A DNA stretch of 64,000 bases, from assembly GCA_016219645.1 (NCBI GenBank), contig JACRLR010000015.1:62001-126000 (forward strand), given 5' to 3'. Shown here in pieces: positions 26,093 to 34,203 of this stretch. Each line of letters begins with the position of its first letter. Position 1 is the stretch's first letter. This stretch comes from Nitrospirota bacterium. GTDB taxonomy: Bacteria; Nitrospirota; Nitrospiria; Nitrospirales; Nitrospiraceae. A program made the position numbers and the translations under genes. The notes under the pieces were generated by a model. The model was given only the letters and a program-made list of their open reading frames with translations, made no database searches and had not been told where the DNA came from.

Positions 26093-26603
26093 CTTCGCGA
26101 TCTGGATCACCGGCCTTCCGGCGTCGGGCAAGAGCACGATCGTCTCGGCACTAAAGCCCCAGCTCGAAGGACTTGGATTGACGGTCGAGGTATTGGAGTC
26201 TGATGAAGTAAGGCGGGTCATTACGCCGAGACCGACCTATTCGGAAGCGGAGCGGGACCTCTTCTACCGCGCCTTGGCTTTCACCGGGCAGAGGCTCGTC
26301 GCACATGGTGTGACCGTGATCTTCGATGCGACGGCGAGCCGCAGAGTCTATCGGGACTTTGCGAGGTCCGCGATCCCCCGCTTCATTGAGGTTGCCGTGG
26401 AATGTCCTCTTGCAACCTGCATGGAGCGGGACAAAAAAGGAACCTATCGAAAGGGCCAGTCGGGCGACTCTCTTACGGTCCCGGGGTTGCAATCTCCCTA
26501 CGAAGTGCCGATCAAGCCGGATCTCTCGATCGACAGCGCCACCATTCCCTCAGACAAGGCGGCAAGCCGGATTCGCGACCTGGTCAAAGCGAAATTCCTA
26601 TAG
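26070..26603 (+). CDS. APS kinase-like P-loop kinase
   Basis: A 177-residue protein of the adenylylsulfate kinase family with Walker A GLPASGKST near residue 15, an LESDEVRRVITPRP segment at the substrate side, FDATASRR, and a KGTYRKGQSGDSLTVPG lid. APS kinases make PAPS, but stand-alone relatives next to phosphotransferases may act on other nucleotides or alcohols. No sulfate-assimilation gene is nearby, so the substrate is open. The start codon lies inside the heptameric repeat and no good ribosome site is visible. The TAG stop is directly followed by a repeat island. Confidence 0.85.
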   Translation: MTIDHSSSFAIWITGLPASGKSTIVSALKPQLEGLGLTVEVLESDEVRRVITPRPTYSEAERDLFYRALAFTGQRLVAHGVTVIFDATASRRVYRDFARSAIPRFIEVAVECPLATCMERDKKGTYRKGQSGDSLTVPGLQSPYEVPIKPDLSIDSATIPSDKAASRIRDLVKAKFL

Positions 26604-27147
26604 CAGGATGCTGAAAAAGCGGCAGGGTAGCCTGGCCGTCCTCCTGCTCGCGGAACAGAGAGCGGGATGGAGCCTGATGATCTTCTGTGCTCGCGCAACG
26701 CGCGGCCTCGGAAGGCCCTCGTTGGACGCGCGCAGTGGAAGATCAATCAGCCCCCATCCCTAGAGATATAACGAGCAAGCTTGGAGGGAACGATGTATGT
26801 CGTTCGATGCGCGCAGTAGAGGGCAGCTTTGGCCACCCCCTTGGAGATAGGTAGTGGGAATTATAAGGCCCTCGCCTGGGTAAATGGCACGTCTTGGCGT
26901 GCCAGTGGGTGGGCGGGTGAAAAAGCTGCGCGCAGTGGAAGATCAATCAGACTCCATCCCTAAAGAGAGAACGAGCAAGCTTGGAGGGAGCACGGATATC
27001 GTTCGACGCGCGCACTCGAGGATCGACCAGGCCACCCTTGAAAATGAATTGGGCATTAGGAAGGCGCGCGCAGTTGGGATCATCCCAGCCACTCCGTATA
27101 AATGATAGTTCGATGCGGCCTTGCTGGGATGTCATTTTGAGCATCCT
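26604..27147. repeat. Large composite repeat island with nested elements
   Basis: CAGGATGCTGAAAAAGCGG starts right after the kinase stop codon and the inverted end GTCATTTTGAGCATCC closes it. Inside, a left half-hairpin (GGGTAGCCTGGCCGTCCTCC near 26625) and its matching right half (GAGGATCGACCAGGCCACCC near 27014) are about 370 bases apart. The complete hairpin 26664-26760, GAGCAAGCTTGGAGGGA pieces and a GGCACG-TCTTGG-CGTGCC hairpin at 26886 lie between them. No gene is visible. Confidence 0.82.
26664..26760. repeat. Variable-arm hairpin element E
   Basis: The arms at 26664-26685 (GGGATGGAGCCTGATGATCT...) and 26738-26760 (GAAGATCAATCAGCC...) pair with one bulge. The 52-base core has TGTGCTCGCGCAACGCGC and CTCGTTGGACGCGCGCAG flanks and a GGCC-TCGGAA-GGCC apex. 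It uses the same arm family as element A. Confidence 0.88.
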
Positions 27148-27317
27148 TCACGGTCCGCTCCCGTTGTTCAAGACGTGCAGACCCTCTCGCAATCATCCTG
27201 ATGATCCTTGTTCGCTCTGCTCTGTACACTCTATGAAGCTACGTCTCGCCCCGGTTGACTCGGAGGGCCTTGTGAATTTACTCTGCGAATGTAGACTCGC
27301 CTGCGGAACTTTTTGGT
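27148..27317. other. Short intergenic region upstream of the hydrolase gene
   Basis: This is the 170-base leader of the alpha/beta hydrolase gene. No gene or strong ribosome site is seen, and a promoter could not be fixed by eye. Confidence 0.35.
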
Positions 27318-28316
27318 ATGATGACCGCTATGTCACAGAACCGGCGCGAATTTACACCGGCACCCTGGCTCCGCCATCCAGATTTCATGACGGTGCTCCC
27401 ACTCTGTTGGCCTCGCCGGGCGCTCTTGACCGGCGTCCCGACCGAGTCGCGGCTCTTTACCACCGAGCCGCACACCCAGTTGCTCGGTCACTGCCACTGG
27501 CAGCCCCACCGTACGGCCTGCCAGACCCTGGTCCTCGTGCACGGCCTGGAAGGCTGCAGCGAGTCGCACTATATGCGCGGCATCGCCGCAAAAGCCTATC
27601 GTGCCGGCTGCAATGTCATCCGGATGAACCAGCGGACCTGTGGCGGGACCGAGCACCTGACGCCGACCCTCTACAACAGCGGCTTGAGTCAGGACTATCG
27701 CACCGTTGTCCAGGAATTAGCGCAAGTAGATGGACTCGATCGCATCTGGCTGATCGGCTATTCGATGGGCGGGAATCTGGTCCTCAAAGCCGCCGGTGAA
27801 ATCGGCGCCTCAGAGGCAGCGTTGGCCGGCGTGATCGCGGTCTGCCCGACTATCGATCCTCCACAATGCATCGAGGCTTTGGAACAGCCTCGTAACCGGA
27901 TGTATCACAGAGGCTTTCTCAGGAAACTGAAAGCCCGCTTGCGGCGAAAGGCCGCGCTCTTCCCCGACAAGTGGGATCTCACGGACCTCGCGGGCATCGC
28001 CTGGATGAGAGAATTCGATGACCGCTACACTGCGCCTGACGGAGGGTACACGAGCGGCGCCGACTACTACCAGCGGACCGGAGCCCGCCATGTACTTGAG
28101 TCCCTCGCCGTCCCTACCCTCATCATCACAGCCCAGGATGATCCCTTCATTCCCTACGCCATGTTTACAGGACCGCTGGTTCAGCGCCACCCGCAGATTC
28201 GGATCATCGCGCCGCGTCATGGGGGGCACTGCGGGTTCTTGCACCGGGCCCGTAATGGCGAAGATGCCTACTGGGCCGAAAATCGGATTGTGGACTTCGT
28301 GCTGGAACGGACGTGA
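27318..28316 (+). CDS. YheT-family alpha/beta hydrolase
   Basis: A 332-residue hydrolase of the YheT/ABHD1-3 type. Features are HGLEGCSESHYMRGIA (oxyanion-hole region), RMNQRTCGGTEHLTPTLYNS (a family signature), nucleophile serine in GYSMGGNLVLK, an aspartate in AQDDPFIPY and a catalytic histidine in HGGHCGF. No signal peptide or membrane helix is obvious. The family acts on esters or lipids, but the physiological substrate is unknown. The start ATG at 27318 is the first of two adjacent in-frame ATG codons. Confidence 0.9.
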   Translation: MMTAMSQNRREFTPAPWLRHPDFMTVLPLCWPRRALLTGVPTESRLFTTEPHTQLLGHCHWQPHRTACQTLVLVHGLEGCSESHYMRGIAAKAYRAGCNVIRMNQRTCGGTEHLTPTLYNSGLSQDYRTVVQELAQVDGLDRIWLIGYSMGGNLVLKAAGEIGASEAALAGVIAVCPTIDPPQCIEALEQPRNRMYHRGFLRKLKARLRRKAALFPDKWDLTDLAGIAWMREFDDRYTAPDGGYTSGADYYQRTGARHVLESLAVPTLIITAQDDPFIPYAMFTGPLVQRHPQIRIIAPRHGGHCGFLHRARNGEDAYWAENRIVDFVLERT

Positions 28317-28326
28317 GGAGAACCGC

Positions 28327-28644
28327 TCACCCAACCTTGCCTGTTCCGCCCCCTTGCGGCTTTCCTGCGCGTGGGACTCCTGTCGGTGGTCTCGCGCGTC
28401 TCGTGTTGGGAGGTGCAGGCTCAGGGCGCTTCCATCGGTTAGTCAGGATATCGAGATCCATACAGTTGCCACAGTTGACACAACGCCGGACCATCGCTGG
28501 TCTGCCTGTGATGCCCCGTCCCGTGAACGACGTGTGGTCGGAAATCAGCAACCCGCCACAGCGCGGGCAAGAATGCACCAGGCGAAGCCGATACCTTGCT
28601 GCACTGGTCACTTTCCCGGTCCGGTGCCTGACTGGGTCCGTCAA
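28327..28644 (-). CDS. Small zinc-ribbon protein with proline-rich tail
   Basis: About 105 residues. CPRCGG near residue 26 and CVNCGNC near 55 form a zinc ribbon, followed by MDLDILTNR and a proline and arginine rich tail. The tail may be unfolded. The start is uncertain: a TTG at 28644 lies 6 bases after the upstream stop. The design resembles the ribbon at 16202. Another frame is open over the same DNA, but the paired cysteine motifs favour this one. Confidence 0.62.
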   Translation of the reverse strand: MTDPVRHRTGKVTSAARYRLRLVHSCPRCGGLLISDHTSFTGRGITGRPAMVRRCVNCGNCMDLDILTNRWKRPEPAPPNTRRARPPTGVPRAGKPQGGGTGKVG

Positions 28645-28650
28645 ACAGAA

Positions 28651-28926
28651 TCATCGCGGCGGTCCGATCTGCCGGAAGTACTGCGGGGTTGTTTCCCGGA
28701 CCTTTGTGAAACATTGGGGACAGTAGGTATGGGTGAGAGAAAGAGCGCCTGGCTTTATGTCATAGGTTTTTTGATACGTTTGTGGCGTGAGCCAGCGTTC
28801 GGGACCAGGGGATGAGCCCCCGGCGTCTCGAACGAGCCCGCACAGACAACAGACAGGGAGCAGCATTGGCTGTGTAAGCGGTACGTTCTTCCGGGTGTAC
28901 GGTGTTTCAGAAGACATAGGCGACAT
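28651..28926 (-). CDS. Small cysteine-pair protein (probable zinc binding)
   Basis: About 91 residues. CCLCGLVRD near residue 22 and THTYCPQCF near residue 70 are spaced like the short zinc-binding modules with CxxC-KxxRD and SHxxCPxC motifs often attached to bacterial signalling proteins. Function is unknown. I choose the ATG at 28926, preceded by AAGGAAAG; the open frame runs further upstream. It is the first of two minus-strand ribbon genes next to an insertion sequence. Confidence 0.65.
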   Translation of the reverse strand: MSPMSSETPYTRKNVPLTQPMLLPVCCLCGLVRDAGGSSPGPERWLTPQTYQKTYDIKPGALSLTHTYCPQCFTKVRETTPQYFRQIGPPR

Positions 28927-29052
28927 TCTTTCCTTCATCCGCCGGCCAGGAGCTGTGCCACAGCGGCGGGCTGAGCTGTCTACGGCATGGTTATACGGAC
29001 GGGCAGCCGTTTGCGGAACTAGGAAGTTCCCCAGTTCCACTCGAACAACTTA

Positions 29053-30126
29053 CTAGTGTAGTGCGTCCAACGCTTCTTTACATTTGGCGACTTTGCTCAG
29101 GATCCGTTCCACTGACGCCGTCCAGACGAACACGCGAGGGTTTTGGTTGTGATGGTCCAGGTAGTCTCTGATCGCGGCAATCAGTTCCGGGACACTGGTG
29201 AAACTGCCGCGACGGATCCGCTTGTCAGTGAGCTCACGGAACCATCGCTCAACCATGTTCAACCACGAACTCGACGTCGGAATGAAGTGCAGCTGGAACC
29301 GTGGATGTCGTTGCAGCCAGCGTTTCACACGGGGGTGTTTGTGGGTGCCATAGTTGTCCACGATCAAATGCACATCAAGTTCGGCCCGCGTGTCGGTATC
29401 GATCTTCTTGAGGAACCGAATGAACTCCTGGTGCCGATGCCGCGGCATGCAGTCGCCGATGATCGTGCCATCGAGCATGCTCAGGGCTGCGAACAACGTG
29501 GTGGTGCCGTGGCGCTTGTAATCGTGCGTCATGGTGCCGCAGCGGCCCTTCTTCAAGGGGAGGCCTGGCTGGGTGCGGTCGAGGGCCTGGATTTGGCTTT
29601 TCTCATCGACACACAAGACCAAGGCTTTGTCCGGGGGATTGAGGTACAGGCCGACGACATCGTAGAGCTTCTCGATAAAATGCTGATCGCGGCTGCTCTT
29701 GAAGGTCTTGACCAGATGCGGCTTGAGGTGGTGTCGTTTCCAGATGCGGCGGATGGTGGCCTCGCTCAGCCCGTGCGCCTCGGCCATGCGTCGGGTACTC
29801 CAATGTGTCGCCGCGGGAGGCGTAGTGTGGAGCGTCGCCTCGACCACCGCGCGCACTGCCCGCTCCGAGATGCGTGGAATCCGTCCAGGGCGCGGGGCGT
29901 CCTGTTCCAAGCCCGCACAGCGCAGCGCCAGAAACCGTTGTCGCCACAGCTGCACCGTTGGGCGGGAGATATTCAAGTGTTGGGCGATGTGCTGACTCAG
30001 GAGGCCCTCGGCGGCCATCTGGATAATCCGTGCGCGTTGCACCAATCGCACGGGGAAGCGCCGCCCGTGCGCCCAGGTGGAGAGGATGACGCGTTCATCG
30101 GGAGACAACACGATGGGCTCGGCCAT
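29053..30126 (-). CDS. IS630-family transposase
   Basis: About 357 residues with an N-terminal helix-turn-helix (LSQHIAQHLNISRPTVQLWR) and a second winged-helix segment (HGLSEATIRRIWKRHHLKP). The DDE catalytic core has the aspartate in LCVDEKSQIQALDR, the second in HLIVDNYGTHKHP and the glutamate in LNMVERWFRELTDKRI. The likely start is the ATG at 30126 (MAEPIVLSPDERV); an ATG at 30165 is in frame. The TAG stop is formed by the duplicated TA and the next flanking base, so it lies just outside the element. Confidence 0.93.
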   Translation of the reverse strand: MAEPIVLSPDERVILSTWAHGRRFPVRLVQRARIIQMAAEGLLSQHIAQHLNISRPTVQLWRQRFLALRCAGLEQDAPRPGRIPRISERAVRAVVEATLHTTPPAATHWSTRRMAEAHGLSEATIRRIWKRHHLKPHLVKTFKSSRDQHFIEKLYDVVGLYLNPPDKALVLCVDEKSQIQALDRTQPGLPLKKGRCGTMTHDYKRHGTTTLFAALSMLDGTIIGDCMPRHRHQEFIRFLKKIDTDTRAELDVHLIVDNYGTHKHPRVKRWLQRHPRFQLHFIPTSSSWLNMVERWFRELTDKRIRRGSFTSVPELIAAIRDYLDHHNQNPRVFVWTASVERILSKVAKCKEALDALH

Positions 30127-30193
30127 CCGACTCATACGCACACAGCGTATAGATCCTAAATACATATGTCAATCTATTTATGACGCACTACAC
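29056..30193 (-). mobile_element. IS630-family insertion sequence, complete
   Basis: The 1138-base element has perfect terminal inverted repeats GTGTAGTGCGTC / GACGCACTACAC and is flanked by TA at 29054-29055 and 30194-30195, the target duplication expected of IS630/Tc1 elements. It carries one intact transposase gene, so it may be active. It lies between the zinc-ribbon genes and the two-component region. Confidence 0.93.
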
Positions 30194-30196
30194 TAG

Positions 30197-30554
30197 CGGC
30201 TGTTGATAGAGGCCGCCCTCTTCGTTCGTCGTTCGTGAATTGAGCGAGACGTGCGCGACTCACGAGGGTAAGATTTCCGACCAGTGCCTGGGTAGAGAAA
30301 CTAGGAGGACCCCTAGTCTCGCAAGGAGAGATTACTAGCGGCTGACCAATGGCAGTTTCTCGGCTTGTCTGATTTTCGCAATAAGCATAGACTTCGGTTC
30401 CTGATCAACCCTTCAGTCGAGGGCAACGACTTCTCAGTGCTGTGGACTAGGCTGAAGGGGGTAAGGCCGAACGAAGTATTCGGAGTTTCGAATTCCTACC
30501 TTCAGCCTTACCCGCGTCACCCCTGCGCCTGCCTTTCTTAAGAAGGACAATGTG
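30197..30554. other. Intergenic region upstream of the sensor kinase
   Basis: No gene is seen in these 358 bases. GGCTGAAGGGGGTAAGGCCG near 30450 and CCTTCAGCCTTACCC near 30503 form an inverted repeat around TCGGAGTTTCGAATTCC. A related string (TCGGAATCTCGAATC) is found near 38370. The promoter of the kinase-regulator pair should be here but could not be identified. AAGAAGGAC precedes the start. Confidence 0.45.
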
Positions 30555-32585
30555 ATGGCCAAGAAATCCGGCAAATCCAGGAAGACTACGGAGCTCCGCC
30601 GGCAGGCGGAAGAGTTGCTGCGGGCGACGAAGCGCGAGGTGGCGGCCATGCCGCTCAAGGACGTCCAACAGCTCGTGTATGGACTGCGGATCCGTGAGAT
30701 CGAGCTGGAAATGCAGAACAAGGAGCTGCGCCGGGCGGAAGATGCCTTGCGGCTTGCAAAATTCTCGATGGAAAGGGCTGCTGATGCGGTGTACTGGATC
30801 GACCCGCAGGCCAAGGTCTTGGATGCGAACGAGGCAGCCAGCCTGATGCTGGGCTATTCGAAAGAAGAGTTGTGTGCCATGACTGTCCACGATCTGAATC
30901 CCGATTTCCAAGCGAACATGTGGCCGGGGTTTTGGGCAGAAACTCAGCGGCACGGGACCATGGTGTTTGAGACTGCCCATCGGGCCAAGAATGGCCGTCT
31001 GGTTCCCATAGAAGTGAGTGTCAATTATCTCTCCTACGGTGGAAAGGAATATCACTGTGCGTTTGTGCGCGACATTACCAAACGGAAGCAGGCGCAGGCA
31101 GCGCTCCGAAGCAGCGAATTATTCCTCGACTCCATTGTGGAGAACATCCCGGACATGATTTTCGTGAAGGATGCCCAGCAGTTGAAGTTTGTTCGATTGA
31201 ACAGGGCCGGTGAGGAGCTTCTCGGTCGTGCGCGCACTGAACTTATTGGAAAGTCGGATTACGATTTTTTCCCCAAGGAAGAAGCGGATTTTTTCACCGG
31301 AAAGGATCAAGAGGTACTCAGGGACGGACATTTCCTCGATATCCCAGAAGAGCCCATTCTCACCAAAGGAAAAGGACCGCGCTTCTTACACACCAAAAAG
31401 ATTCCTCTCTTTGACGAAATGGGGCATCCGCAATATCTATTGGGGATTTCCGAAGACATCACCGAGCGGAAGCGTACGGAGGAGGCATTGCAGGCGAGCG
31501 AAATTTTTTCTCGTTCTGTCCTGAACTCGCTCTCCGCACTTATCTGCGTGCTGGGCAAGGACGGGATCATCTTAAAGACGAACGATGCCTGGAAAGAGTT
31601 TTCCTGCCGCAACTCAAATCGCCTGGTTCCCCCTATCGATTCCGGAGAGAATTATCTCGATCTATGCCGTCGGGCGATCGCCGATGGAGATCCGGCAGCT
31701 CAGGCCATTGTCGAAGGTATTGAAATCGTGCTCAGAGGCAGTCAACCGATTTATAGTTCGGAATATGCCTGTCTTTCGTCCGAAAAAGAGCAATGGTTTC
31801 TGATGCGGGTCACTCCCCTGAAAGAGTCGAAGGGTGTCGTCGTTTCGCACACGGATATCTCGGAGCGGGTCCAAATGGGGCGGGAGTTAGAGAATCATGC
31901 CCGCCTGCTTGGCGAAAAGCAGGAGGAGTTGGAATCCCTGACGGGGAAGCTGATCGAAGCCCGGGAACAGGAGTGCAAAAGGATCGCGCGCGAACTGCAC
32001 GACGACTTCAATCAACGACTGGCAGCTCTGTCCGTCGAACTCGAGAACCTGGAGCGATCTCCTGTTGCCCCACCGGTATCGATCGCCCGACAACTCGCAG
32101 TCATTCGAGGACAGATGGTGCAACTCTCCGATGACCTGCACGATCTGGCTTACAGGCTGCATCCCTCGTTGCTGGATCACGTCGGTTTGGAAGCCGCCGT
32201 GCGGGACCATATCGCCGAGTTCACGAAGCGGACCGGGTTGCCCGTGAGGTTTACCGCTCGTGAGGTACCGATGCGGCTCTCGCCGGAGATTGCCACTAAC
32301 CTGTTTCGTGTGGTGCAGGAAAGTCTGCAGAATGTGTCCAAACATGCCAAGGCGACTGATGTGACGGTCAAGCTGAGCGGCTCCTCCAAAGGGATCGGTG
32401 TATCGGTGCGCGATGACGGCAAGGGGTTCGATCTCGGAGACAAGAGTGCTCGCTTGAAGGGACTCGGCCTGGTCAGCATGGAGGAGCGCACGCATGGGCT
32501 GGGCGGGTTTCTCAGGATCCATTCATTCGAGATGGGCGGCACGAAGGTCTGCGCCTGGATCCCACTTGCTCCGGAGGGGGCATGA
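30555..32585 (+). CDS. PAS-domain sensor histidine kinase (NarX-type core)
   Basis: About 676 residues, apparently soluble. An N-terminal coiled segment is followed by three PAS domains (about residues 70-190, 190-310 and 315-430), a HisKA_3 dimerisation helix with phospho-acceptor H482 in IARELHDDFNQR, and an HATPase domain (FRVVQESLQNVSKHAKA, VRDDGKGFD, GLGLVSMEER). With no membrane segment it senses an internal signal, for example redox state or a ligand bound by PAS. Its stop overlaps the start of the NarL-type regulator gene, so they form a pair. Confidence 0.93.
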   Translation: MAKKSGKSRKTTELRRQAEELLRATKREVAAMPLKDVQQLVYGLRIREIELEMQNKELRRAEDALRLAKFSMERAADAVYWIDPQAKVLDANEAASLMLGYSKEELCAMTVHDLNPDFQANMWPGFWAETQRHGTMVFETAHRAKNGRLVPIEVSVNYLSYGGKEYHCAFVRDITKRKQAQAALRSSELFLDSIVENIPDMIFVKDAQQLKFVRLNRAGEELLGRARTELIGKSDYDFFPKEEADFFTGKDQEVLRDGHFLDIPEEPILTKGKGPRFLHTKKIPLFDEMGHPQYLLGISEDITERKRTEEALQASEIFSRSVLNSLSALICVLGKDGIILKTNDAWKEFSCRNSNRLVPPIDSGENYLDLCRRAIADGDPAAQAIVEGIEIVLRGSQPIYSSEYACLSSEKEQWFLMRVTPLKESKGVVVSHTDISERVQMGRELENHARLLGEKQEELESLTGKLIEAREQECKRIARELHDDFNQRLAALSVELENLERSPVAPPVSIARQLAVIRGQMVQLSDDLHDLAYRLHPSLLDHVGLEAAVRDHIAEFTKRTGLPVRFTAREVPMRLSPEIATNLFRVVQESLQNVSKHAKATDVTVKLSGSSKGIGVSVRDDGKGFDLGDKSARLKGLGLVSMEERTHGLGGFLRIHSFEMGGTKVCAWIPLAPEGA

Positions 32586-33229
32586 AAAAACCGCGGGTTC
32601 TTATGGCCGATGACCATTCGATGATCCTCGCCGGCTTGCGGAAGCTGGTGGAGGCTGAGTGTGAGGTGGTGGGCACGGTGGAAGACGGGCGGGCACTGGT
32701 GGCGGCGGCGCGGAAGCTGCGGCCGGATTTGATTCTCCTGGACATCTCGATGCCGCTCTTGAACGGCCTCGAAGCGGCCAGGCAACTTCGCACCCTGGTG
32801 CCGGAAAGCAAACTGATCTTCCTCACCATGCATGCCAGCCCGACCTATGCGACCGAAGCGTTCCAGGCCGGGGCCTCCGGCTATCTCCTCAAGCGCTCCG
32901 CAGCGTCAGAACTCAGTCTGGCGATCAAATCTGTCCTCCAAGGGCAACACTATCTTACCCCGTCGCTCACGAAGGAGGTGCTGGACTCAGTCCTCAATCC
33001 GTCCAGCGTCGAACGAGGCAAGCCTCTGGCTGCGGTCCTCACGGCGCGCCAGCGGGAAGTCTTGCAGCTTGTCGCTGAGGGCCGAGGCACGAAGGATATC
33101 GCCACGATTCTCAACGTGTCGGTGAAAACGGTGGAATTCCATAAGACCCGTATCATGCAGCAACTGGACATTCATACCACGGCTGACTTGACGAAGTATG
33201 CGATCACCCACGGAATCACCGGCCTCTAA
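32582..33229 (+). CDS. NarL/LuxR-family response regulator
   Basis: A 215-residue regulator. The receiver domain (1-120) has phosphorylatable D54 in LLDISMPLLNG, the conserved T in FLTMHASPTY and K in GYLLKRS. The LuxR-type helix-turn-helix (about 148-205) reads LTARQREVLQLVAEGRGTKD and NVSVKTVEFHKTRIMQQL. It overlaps the kinase gene by 4 bases. Such regulators, like DosR and NarL, control respiration or dormancy genes. Its targets are not known here. Confidence 0.94.
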   Translation: MKKPRVLMADDHSMILAGLRKLVEAECEVVGTVEDGRALVAAARKLRPDLILLDISMPLLNGLEAARQLRTLVPESKLIFLTMHASPTYATEAFQAGASGYLLKRSAASELSLAIKSVLQGQHYLTPSLTKEVLDSVLNPSSVERGKPLAAVLTARQREVLQLVAEGRGTKDIATILNVSVKTVEFHKTRIMQQLDIHTTADLTKYAITHGITGL

Positions 33230-33230
33230 C

Positions 33231-33331
33231 GGTAGGTTGCTGATGCGGTTCCCTTGTTTATTTGGTTTGTTTGGTTGAACGAGACAGACCAGATAAACCA
33301 GATAAACGAAACAAACCAGTTTGAGCATCCT
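33231..33331. repeat. AT-rich 9-nt periodic hairpin, copy 4, with island-type end
   Basis: TTTATTTGGTTTGTTTGG (left) pairs with ACCAGATAAACGAAACAAAC (right, inverted). The segment starts right after the regulator stop codon with GGTAGGTTGCTGATGC and ends with TTTGAGCATCCTG, the end sequence of the repeat islands. One repeat family therefore sits between the ends of another. Confidence 0.75.
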
Positions 33332-33660
33332 GCTAACCTGTAATTTCTCTGCCGGCTTCCATCGCAATTGTCTACACGCTGCTGCGAACTTATTTGTTGT
33401 TCGTGAAGCGTGAAGCATCCGAATCCGGAAACGAAATACGCTTCACGGACGACGCTTCACGCCCAGGCGGGCGGTTTCGTACCGAGTGACCTCTAGTAAC
33501 ATTGCCCCTCAATGCCAGGGTTCTTCCTAGTTCCACGCTCTCTCCTGGAAGCCTACGATTCCCTCGCTGCCATTTTTCCTCTGTGGTCTCCTCTGATCCA
33601 TCGAACGCTTGGCTGGCCAGGATAGTTTCTCGTGGCCTGATAGAGAGGAGAGACAATGAG
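33332..33660. repeat. Intergenic region with GTGAAGC heptamer palindrome
   Basis: At 33399-33462, CGTGAAGCGTGAAGCATCCG and the inverted ACGCTTCACGGACGACGCTT form a palindrome from 7-nt GTGAAGC units. The rest of this 329-base region shows no gene. The ribosome site of the receiver-only regulator (GAGAGGAGAGA) lies near its right end. Confidence 0.65.
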
Positions 33661-34110
33661 ATGATAAAGCCACGTATCTTACTTGCCGAGGATCATCCTT
33701 TGGTAAGGGATGCCTTGTTGGGCCTCCTGGGCGAGCTGGGTAAAGTCGTGGGGGCGGTGAGAGACGGGCATGCGCTCGTAGAAGCGGCACAATGGCTGAA
33801 TCCGGACATTATTATTTCGGATATTTCGATGCCAAAGCTGAATGGCCTCGACGCCGTTCGTGCCCTGCAAAACTGTGCACCACAGAGCAAAGTGATCATT
33901 TTGACGACCTATCAGGAACCGGCATACCTGACCTTGGCATTCGACGCGGGGGCTCGCGGCTTTATCCTCAAGAACACTGCCCTCCTTACAGAATTGCCTC
34001 AAGCCCTTTTGCACGTGCTCGCCGGCGATCGCTATATCGGGCTAGGGGTGAAGGGGGAGTGGATGCCAGTTGATGGAGGCAGGGTTCCGATACAGCTATC
34101 GAGGACGTAG
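33661..34110 (+). CDS. Receiver-only response regulator (NarL-type, no DNA-binding domain)
   Basis: A 149-residue receiver domain with D54 in IISDISMPKLNG, the conserved threonine pair in ILTTYQEPAY and lysine in GFILKNTALL. It resembles the receiver of the regulator at 32582, but its helix-turn-helix is missing and a short unrelated tail (GVKGEWMPVDGGRVPIQLS) ends the protein. It may compete for phosphate or work by protein contact. The ATG at 33661 is preceded by GAGAGGAGAG. The globin-type sensor gene follows. Confidence 0.88.
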   Translation: MIKPRILLAEDHPLVRDALLGLLGELGKVVGAVRDGHALVEAAQWLNPDIIISDISMPKLNGLDAVRALQNCAPQSKVIILTTYQEPAYLTLAFDAGARGFILKNTALLTELPQALLHVLAGDRYIGLGVKGEWMPVDGGRVPIQLSRT

Positions 34111-34203
34111 GGGCCGAAGCGACGCGTTTCACGATTGTGGAAGAGCGACGGATGGGCTGAACGACTTGTTGATGCGTTGAGCGATGGCAAGAAGGAGGCT
34201 GTG

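Noticed and set aside
30450-30515. tRNA-like TTCGAATTCC string
   Set aside because: No acceptor stem, anticodon arm or CCA context surrounds it; it is the centre of an intergenic inverted repeat.
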